Assembly: GCA_963807005.1 (NCBI GenBank)
Contig: CAWDZK010000006.1
Span: forward strand, 434,001-498,000
Origin: CAWDZK01 sp963807005
GTDB lineage: Bacteria > Actinomycetota > Actinomycetes > JACCUZ01
Reading direction: 5' to 3'
DNA: 64,000 nt
The notes beneath the pieces were generated by a model. It ran no database searches. It had not been told where the DNA came from and was given only the letters and a program-made list of their open reading frames with translations. The translations under genes and the position numbers were made by a program. Within the stretch, counting starts at the first letter, position 1. Each line of letters starts with the position of its first letter. Of this stretch, positions 58,742 through 64,000 are shown piece by piece.

Positions 58742-60121
58742 ATGCCCACTTTCGAGACAGAGGACCACTACCTCGCCAGTCTCGTCCCGCCGTCCGCGCG
58801 AGTGACGGCGGCCGCAGCCGGCGGCGGTGTCGGCCGGCGCGGCTTCCTCAAGGGTGCCGCCGGAGCCGGCGCCGCCCTGACCCTGCCCGGACTGCTCGCG
58901 GCGTGCGGCGGCAGCTCCGGCGGCACGTCCGGCTCCAGCGGCGGGGGCGCACCCAGCGGGACGGTCGCGATCGGCTCCAACGCCTCTGACGACGTGCCCA
59001 AGAAGGCCTTCGCCGACGTCTTCGCCGCGTTCGAGACGGCCAACCCGAAGCTGAAGACCAAGGTCAACACGGTCGACCACAACACCTTCCAGGAGCAGAT
59101 CAACAACTACCTGCAAGGCAGCCCGGACGACATCTTCACCTGGTTCGCGGGATACCGGATGCGGTTCTTCGCCTCGCAGGGCCTGGCAGGTGACATCAGT
59201 GACGTGTGGGACAAGATCGGAGGCGACTTCAGCGACTCCTTCAAGAAGGCGTCGACGGGCGACGACGGCAAGCAGTACTTCGTCCCGCTGTACAACTACC
59301 CGTGGGTCCTGATGTACCGGAAGAGCCTGTTCGCGGACCGCGGCTACCAGCCGCCGACCACGATGGACGAGCTGAAGTCCCTCGGCGACACCATGAAGAA
59401 GGACGGCCTGGAGCCGATCGCCTTCGCCGACAAGGACGGCTGGCCGGCGATGGGTACCTTCGACATCCTCAACATGCGGATCAACGGCTACGACTTCCAC
59501 GTCAGCCTGATGGCCGGCAACGAGTCGTGGGAGGACGCCAAGGTCAAGCAGGTCTTCAGCACCTGGGCCGAGCTGCTGCCCTACCACCAGGCGGGCTCAC
59601 TGGGCCGCACCTGGCAGGAGGCCGCCCAGTCGCTGGTGCAGAAGAAGACCGGCATGTACCTGCTCGGCACCTTCGCCTCGCAACAGTTCGAGGGTGCCGA
59701 CCTGGAAGACCTCGACTTCGTGGCCTTCCCGGAGATCGCCTCCGAGCACGGCATCGACTCGATCGACGCGCCGATCGACGGGTTCATGATGTCGAGCAAG
59801 CCGAAGAACGAGGCCGGCGCCAAGGCGCTGCTGGAGTACCTGGGCTCCGCAGACGCGGAGAACATCTACCTGAAGACGGACCCGGGTGACGTGGGTGCGA
59901 ACAACAACGTCGACACCTCCGGGTACAACGCGGTGCAGAAGAAGTCGGCCGAGATCATCGGCGGGACGGCGAACATCGCCCAGTTCCTCGACCGGGACAC
60001 CCGGCCCGACTTCGCCTCGACGGTGATGATCCCGGCCCTGCAGGAGTTCATCAAGAACCCGAAGGACATCGACGGGCTCACCAAGAGCATCGAGAGCCAG
60101 AAGAAGTCCATCTTCGTCTGA
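58742..60121 (+). CDS. Sugar ABC transporter substrate-binding lipoprotein (TAT-exported)
   Basis: 459 residues. The N-terminus has a long cytoplasmic lead, the twin-arginine motif GRRGFLKGAAG near 31 and a lipobox LLAACGG near 53, so the protein is exported folded by Tat and lipid-anchored at Cys. A Gly/Ser linker leads to an extracellular solute-binding protein family 1 fold (PDDIFTWFAGYRMRFFASQGL, YNYPWVLMYRKSLF). The ligand is inferred from neighbours as a galactoside oligosaccharide (raffinose, melibiose, galacto-oligosaccharide). ATG 58742 follows AGGAGGGGACAG. Two permeases follow after a hairpin; no ATPase is encoded here. Confidence 0.92.
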   Translation: MPTFETEDHYLASLVPPSARVTAAAAGGGVGRRGFLKGAAGAGAALTLPGLLAACGGSSGGTSGSSGGGAPSGTVAIGSNASDDVPKKAFADVFAAFETANPKLKTKVNTVDHNTFQEQINNYLQGSPDDIFTWFAGYRMRFFASQGLAGDISDVWDKIGGDFSDSFKKASTGDDGKQYFVPLYNYPWVLMYRKSLFADRGYQPPTTMDELKSLGDTMKKDGLEPIAFADKDGWPAMGTFDILNMRINGYDFHVSLMAGNESWEDAKVKQVFSTWAELLPYHQAGSLGRTWQEAAQSLVQKKTGMYLLGTFASQQFEGADLEDLDFVAFPEIASEHGIDSIDAPIDGFMMSSKPKNEAGAKALLEYLGSADAENIYLKTDPGDVGANNNVDTSGYNAVQKKSAEIIGGTANIAQFLDRDTRPDFASTVMIPALQEFIKNPKDIDGLTKSIESQKKSIFV

Positions 60122-60143
60122 GCAGGTCGGCGCCCCGCGTTGA

Positions 60144-60160
60144 CGCCCGGTCACCGGGCG
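60144..60160 (+). promoter_or_regulatory. Hairpin between binding-protein and permease genes
   Basis: CGCCCGG (60144-60150) pairs with CCGGGCG (60154-60160) around TCA. It is followed by a GC-rich repetitive stretch with three GTGCCGCCG-like units. It may protect the binding-protein mRNA and reduce read-through into the permease genes, the usual reason for excess binding protein. Confidence 0.55.
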
Positions 60161-60278
60161 CGGAAAGTCGTACCGTCCGCGCCCGGTGCCGCCGGTGCCG
60201 CCGGTGGCGCCGGGGGCCCGTTGCGGCCCGGAGAGGCCCGAAGGGCCCGCCCGCGCACGGATCGAGGAGAGGTGAGCC

Positions 60279-61226
60279 ATGGCCACGTCCGAGGCGCCGC
60301 CGGTGGTGCCCGCACCGCTGAGCGGCCGGCCGAAGAAGCCGAGGAGCAAGCTCTCCCGGCTGTCACGAGCCGACCGGATCACCGTCTTCGTGATGGCGGC
60401 GGTGCCCACCCTGCTCGTGCTCTGGCTGGTCTGGCTGCCCGGCGTCGCGTCGGTGGTGCTCAGCTTCTTCCGCTGGGACGGTGTCGGCGGCTTCGACACC
60501 GCGAGCTGGACGGGGTGGACCAACTACCACAACATCTTCACGAACTACCCGCCGTTCCGGCCGGCCATCGAGCACAACGTCATCTGGCTGGTCGCCCTCT
60601 TCCTCATCCCGACGCCACTGGGCATCTTCCTGGCGGTGCTGCTGGACAAGGAGATGAGGTTCAACCGCGTCTACCAGACCGCGCTGTTCATCCCCGTAGT
60701 GCTCTCGCTGGCACTGGTCGGGTTCATGTGGCAGCTCATCTACTCGCCGGACCAGGGCCTCATCAACCAGATCACCGGCGGGTCCACGGACTGGTACGGC
60801 GACCCCAACATCAACCTGTGGGCCGTCCTCGTCGCCGTCTGCTGGAAGCAGACCGGCTACGTGATGCTGCTCTACCTGGCCGGCCTGAAGGCGGTGGACC
60901 CCACTCTCCGTGAGGCGGCGACCGTCGACGGCGCCAGCGAGGTGCAGACGTTCTTCCGGGTGGTCTTCCCGGTGATGCGTCCGATCAACGTCGTCGTGCT
61001 GGTCATCACCTTCATCGAGGGACTCCGTGCCTTCGACATCGTCTGGGTGATCAACAAGGGCCGCAACGGCCTCGAGCTGATCTCCGCGCTGGTGACCCAG
61101 AACATCGTCGGTGAGGCGAGCCGGGTCGGCTTCGGGTCGGCCCTCGCGACGATCATGCTCGCCATCTCGTCCGTGTTCGTCGCGATCTACGTACGGATCG
61201 CCCTGCGCGAGGAGGACAACTCATGA
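60279..61226 (+). CDS. Sugar ABC transporter permease, MalF/UgpA type
   Basis: 315 residues with six transmembrane helices and a basic cytoplasmic N-terminus (GRPKKPRSKLSRLSRADR). The ATPase-contact EAA loop is DPTLREAATVDGASEVQTFFRVVFPVM near 205-232. The type I carbohydrate permease pattern (LAVLLDKEMRFNRVYQTALFIPVVLS) is clear. It forms the heterodimeric channel with the next gene product. ATG 60279 follows GAGGAGAGGTGA; it overlaps the next gene by 4 nt (ATGA). Confidence 0.94.
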   Translation: MATSEAPPVVPAPLSGRPKKPRSKLSRLSRADRITVFVMAAVPTLLVLWLVWLPGVASVVLSFFRWDGVGGFDTASWTGWTNYHNIFTNYPPFRPAIEHNVIWLVALFLIPTPLGIFLAVLLDKEMRFNRVYQTALFIPVVLSLALVGFMWQLIYSPDQGLINQITGGSTDWYGDPNINLWAVLVAVCWKQTGYVMLLYLAGLKAVDPTLREAATVDGASEVQTFFRVVFPVMRPINVVVLVITFIEGLRAFDIVWVINKGRNGLELISALVTQNIVGEASRVGFGSALATIMLAISSVFVAIYVRIALREEDNS

Positions 61227-62137
61227 GCGCCACCGTGACGCACGAAGGACCGGTGGTCGCTCGGGCGATGAACACACCAGCGCCCAGGCCGCGGGGACGA
61301 CGGGTGCTCCTGCACGTGTTCCTGAGCGTGATCGCAGTGCTGTGGCTGTTCCCCATCGGATACGCCCTCCTGAGCAGCGTCCGCACCTACGCCTACACCC
61401 AGGAGAACGGCTACCTGTCGCTGGGCGGCTGGACGTTCAAGAACTACACGGACGCCTGGCAGCGGGCCGACTTCACCAGCCACTTCGTCAACACCATCTA
61501 CATCACCGTCCCGGCGGTGCTGCTGACGCTTTTCCTCTCGTCGTGCATGGCGTTCGTGCTGGCCCGGTTCAGCTTCAAGTTCAACCTGACCCTGCTCGGC
61601 ATCTTCCTGGCCGCCAACCTGCTGCCGCAGCAGGCGCTGCTGATCCCGCTGTTCCGGATGTTCCGCGAGATCCCGTTGCCCACCTACCTGAGCGACTCCG
61701 GGTCGATGCTCAACAGCTTCTGGGCACTGATCCTGGTCAACACGGCCTTCCAGACCGGCTTCTGCACCTTCGTGCTGAGCAACTACATGAAGACGCTCCC
61801 CAAGGAGCTCTACGAGTCCGCCCAGGTCGACGGGGCGTCGGTGCTGCGGCAGTTCTTCCAGCTCACCCTGCCGCTGTGCCGGCCGCCGTTGGCGGCGCTG
61901 GCCACCCTCGAGGTCACCTGGATCTACAACGAGTTCTTCTGGGCCACCGTGCTGCTGCAGAGCGGGGACAAGTTCCCGATCACCAGCTCGCTGAACAACC
62001 TCCGGGGCGAGTTCTTCACCGACAACAACCTCGTGGCCGCCGGCTCGATGGTGGTGGCCCTGCCGCCGTTGATCATCTTCTTCATCCTGCAGAAGCAGTT
62101 CGTCTCCGGCCTCACCCTGGGTGCCACCAAGGGATGA
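61223..62137 (+). CDS. Sugar ABC transporter permease, MalG/UgpE type
   Basis: 304 residues with six membrane helices. The EAA loop is PKELYESAQVDGASVLRQFFQLTLPLCRPPL near 192-222. The C-terminal helix ends in KQFVSGLTLGATKG, the standard end of MalG-type permeases. Both ends overlap neighbouring genes by 4 nt (ATGA), so it is translationally coupled to the MalF-type permease and the alpha-galactosidase. The ATPase is expected to be a shared MsiK-type protein encoded elsewhere, as is common in actinobacteria. Confidence 0.94.
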   Translation: MSATVTHEGPVVARAMNTPAPRPRGRRVLLHVFLSVIAVLWLFPIGYALLSSVRTYAYTQENGYLSLGGWTFKNYTDAWQRADFTSHFVNTIYITVPAVLLTLFLSSCMAFVLARFSFKFNLTLLGIFLAANLLPQQALLIPLFRMFREIPLPTYLSDSGSMLNSFWALILVNTAFQTGFCTFVLSNYMKTLPKELYESAQVDGASVLRQFFQLTLPLCRPPLAALATLEVTWIYNEFFWATVLLQSGDKFPITSSLNNLRGEFFTDNNLVAAGSMVVALPPLIIFFILQKQFVSGLTLGATKG

Positions 62138-64000
62138 GCGGTCCCGACCAGCGGGGGCACCCGGCCGCGGCACCGCCGGGCGTCGTGCTGCTCCGGCGCG
62201 CCGGTGTCTCGGTCGTGCTGGACGCCTCGGCGCCTGGAGTCCCGTCCGTGCTGCACTGGGGCGGCGACCTCGGCGAGCGGGTCCCGGAGCCCCCCGCGTG
62301 GCGGTCCGCCCGGCCGCACAGCGCCACCGACGTCGTGCCGCCGCTGACCCTCCTGGCCGGCGGCGTGGGCGGCACGCAGCACGCGCCGGCGCTGCGCGGT
62401 GGCCCGGCCTGGGCCCCGCACTGGCAGCTGCAGTCCCTCGATCACGACGCCGACCGGGTACGTGCCACCTGCCTGGCGGCCGACGCCGGGCTCGAGCTCG
62501 TCACCGATCTCGAGCTCGACGCCGAGGGGGTCCTGCGCGCGACCCACCAGCTGACGAACGCGGGCTCGGCGCCGTACCGGCTCGACGGCCTCACCGTCGT
62601 CCTGCCGGTGCCCGCGCACGCCCGCGAGCTGCTCGACCTGACCGGCCGCTGGTGTCGCGAACGTCACCCCCAGCGGCTCCCGTTCGACGCGCAGGGGACG
62701 TGGACCCGGGACGGCCGGCACGGCCGGACCGGTCACGACGCCACGCTGCTGCTGGTGGCCGGCACTCCTGGGTTCGGCAACCGGCAGGGCTCCGTGTGGG
62801 GCCTGCACCTCGCCTGGAGCGGCGACCACACGTCGTACGCCGAGCGGCGACCCGACGGGCGAGCCGTCCTCGCGAGCGGCGAGCTGCTGGGTCCGGACGA
62901 GGTCGTCCTCGCGCCGGGGGAGTCCTACCGCACGCCCGACCTCCTGGCCGTCTGGTCCGACGCCGGCCTGGACGGGCTCAGCAGGCGGCTGCACCGGCAC
63001 GTCCGGGCCCGGCCCGGCCACCCTCGCCGTCCGCGGCCGGTGATCCTCAACACATGGGAGGCGGTGTACTTCGACCACCGGCTGGACCGGCTGACCGAGC
63101 TGGCCGACGTCGCCGCCGAGATGGGCATCGAACGGTTCGTCCTCGACGACGGCTGGTTCCTCGCCCGCCGGGACGACCGCGCGGGCCTCGGGGACTGGGT
63201 CGTGGACACCACCGTGTGGCCGCAGGGCCTGGCCCCGCTGATCGCGCACGTCCGCGGTCTGGGGATGGACTTCGGTCTCTGGGTCGAGCCGGAGATGGTC
63301 AACGTGGACTCCGACGTGTACCGGGCGCACCCGGACTGGGTGCTGCGTGCCGGCGCGGACCTGCCGGTGCCCTGGCGGGGCCAGCAGGTCCTCGACCTCG
63401 CCGTCCCGGACGCCTACGAGCACGTCCTCGGCCAGCTGGACGCGTTGCTGTCCGAGCACGACATCGCCTACCTCAAGTGGGACCACAACCGGGACCTGTT
63501 GGACGCCGGTCACGGGAGCAGGCCGGGGATCCGCGCCCAGACGCTGGCTGTCTACCGGCTCCTGGACGAGCTGCGCGCCCGTCACCCCGGTCTCGAGATC
63601 GAGTCCTGCGCCTCCGGCGGCGCCCGGGTCGACCTCGGGGTCCTGGCGCGCACCGACCGGGTGTGGGCCAGCGACACCAACGACGCGCTCGAGCGTCAGA
63701 CCATCCAGCGCTGGACCCAGCTGCTGCTCCCGCCCGAGCTCGTCGGCAGCCACGTCGGCCCCGCGACCGCGCACACCACGGGACGGACGCACCGGCTGTC
63801 GTTCCGCGGCGCGACCGCGCTGTTCGGGCACCTCGGGGTCGAATGGGACGTGACCCGGCTGGACGCCGGGGAGCGGGCGGCACTGGGCCGGCTGGTGGCG
63901 ACGTACAAGACGCACCGGGCGCTCCTGCACAGCGGGGACGTGGTGCACGCCGATCACGCCGACCCCGCGGTGCTGGTGCACGGGGTGGTCGCCCCGGACC
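62134..64000 (+). CDS. Alpha-galactosidase, glycoside hydrolase family 36 (cut by window end)
   Basis: Open frame of 622 codons reaching the window end without a stop; family members are typically about 700 residues. The N-terminal beta-sandwich (about 1-300) is followed by a TIM barrel with NTWEAVYFDH, FVLDDGWFLARRDDRAGLGDW and GLWVEPEMV. The nucleophile Asp450 is in YLKWDHNRDL and the acid/base Asp514 in WASDTNDALERQ; SCASGGARVDLG is the conserved Cys motif. No signal peptide: it acts on imported alpha-galactosides such as melibiose and raffinose. The ATG overlaps the permease stop by 4 nt. Together with GH42 it lets the cell use both alpha- and beta-linked galactose. Confidence 0.94.
   Translation, partial: MSGPDQRGHPAAAPPGVVLLRRAGVSVVLDASAPGVPSVLHWGGDLGERVPEPPAWRSARPHSATDVVPPLTLLAGGVGGTQHAPALRGGPAWAPHWQLQSLDHDADRVRATCLAADAGLELVTDLELDAEGVLRATHQLTNAGSAPYRLDGLTVVLPVPAHARELLDLTGRWCRERHPQRLPFDAQGTWTRDGRHGRTGHDATLLLVAGTPGFGNRQGSVWGLHLAWSGDHTSYAERRPDGRAVLASGELLGPDEVVLAPGESYRTPDLLAVWSDAGLDGLSRRLHRHVRARPGHPRRPRPVILNTWEAVYFDHRLDRLTELADVAAEMGIERFVLDDGWFLARRDDRAGLGDWVVDTTVWPQGLAPLIAHVRGLGMDFGLWVEPEMVNVDSDVYRAHPDWVLRAGADLPVPWRGQQVLDLAVPDAYEHVLGQLDALLSEHDIAYLKWDHNRDLLDAGHGSRPGIRAQTLAVYRLLDELRARHPGLEIESCASGGARVDLGVLARTDRVWASDTNDALERQTIQRWTQLLLPPELVGSHVGPATAHTTGRTHRLSFRGATALFGHLGVEWDVTRLDAGERAALGRLVATYKTHRALLHSGDVVHADHADPAVLVHGVVAPD

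Overview
The window is very GC-rich DNA with dense, often overlapping genes and many GTG starts. Gene content (groES with a His-tailed GroEL, a BldM-like regulator, guaB plus guaB3, IcmB-like mutase subunit, DUF6350, DUF3017, SigE-type ECF sigma factor) places it on an actinobacterial (Actinomycetota) chromosome. The genus cannot be fixed from sequence alone. No rRNA, tRNA, CRISPR array, insertion sequence or prophage was seen.

The backbone 1-52.5 kb looks like a conserved actinobacterial core block. Its order tsaD - groES/groEL - bldM - guaB - guaB3 - guaA - pcrA - M23 peptidase - icmB - sucCD - DUF6350 - purN - purH - folD - DUF3017 - mdh matches, from memory, the Streptomyces coelicolor SCO475x-SCO482x region. 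Accessory genes sit between these anchors.

Layout. 1-5.8 kb: tsaD tail, cation exchanger, THUMP-like methyltransferase, GAF-GGDEF cyclase, and groES-groEL under two CIRCE elements. 5.9-11.3 kb: a CarH-like MerR regulator with the B12-photoreceptor signature, a TPR-like protein, bldM, guaB, guaB3. 11.5-16.2 kb: secreted M4 protease, aldehyde dehydrogenase, a 34-codon remnant of a flavin oxidoreductase, and an SDR. 16.2-20.7 kb: methyltransferase and a heterodimeric ABC exporter with complementary degenerate ATP sites. 20.8-26 kb: guaA and a class III nucleotide cyclase/ATPase/TPR protein split by an apparent one-base frameshift. 26-35.3 kb: AraC regulator, FDFWLG protein, orphan DppB permease, PIG-L deacetylase, two cell-wall-type secreted proteins, pcrA, lipase. 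35.4-52.5 kb: central metabolism (icmB, sucCD, purN, purH, folD, mdh, icd), interrupted by a secreted S15-type peptidase, an ECF sigma operon and a PAS-GGDEF cyclase.

52.6-64 kb is a galactoside-utilisation island. A tightly overlapping GH42 beta-galactosidase - DeoR regulator - galT - galK operon runs divergently from a TAT-lipoprotein sugar-binding protein, two permeases and a GH36 alpha-galactosidase cut by the window end. The shared 297-bp control region holds three helically phased TGTTSG repeats (DeoR-type operator) and a Crp-like palindrome. The set would import alpha/beta-galactosides, release galactose and feed the Leloir pathway; the transporter ATPase and galE lie elsewhere.

Recurring signals are: Crp-type GTG-N6-GNCAC palindromes upstream of three secretion or transport genes; -10 hexamers 6-9 nt before the start codon, suggesting leaderless mRNAs for many housekeeping genes; and long perfect palindromes used as terminators without a T tract. 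I see no defence system or clearly novel multi-gene system. The best leads are the CarH-like regulator, the split cyclase together with the Crp sites, the oxidoreductase remnant and the galactoside control region.
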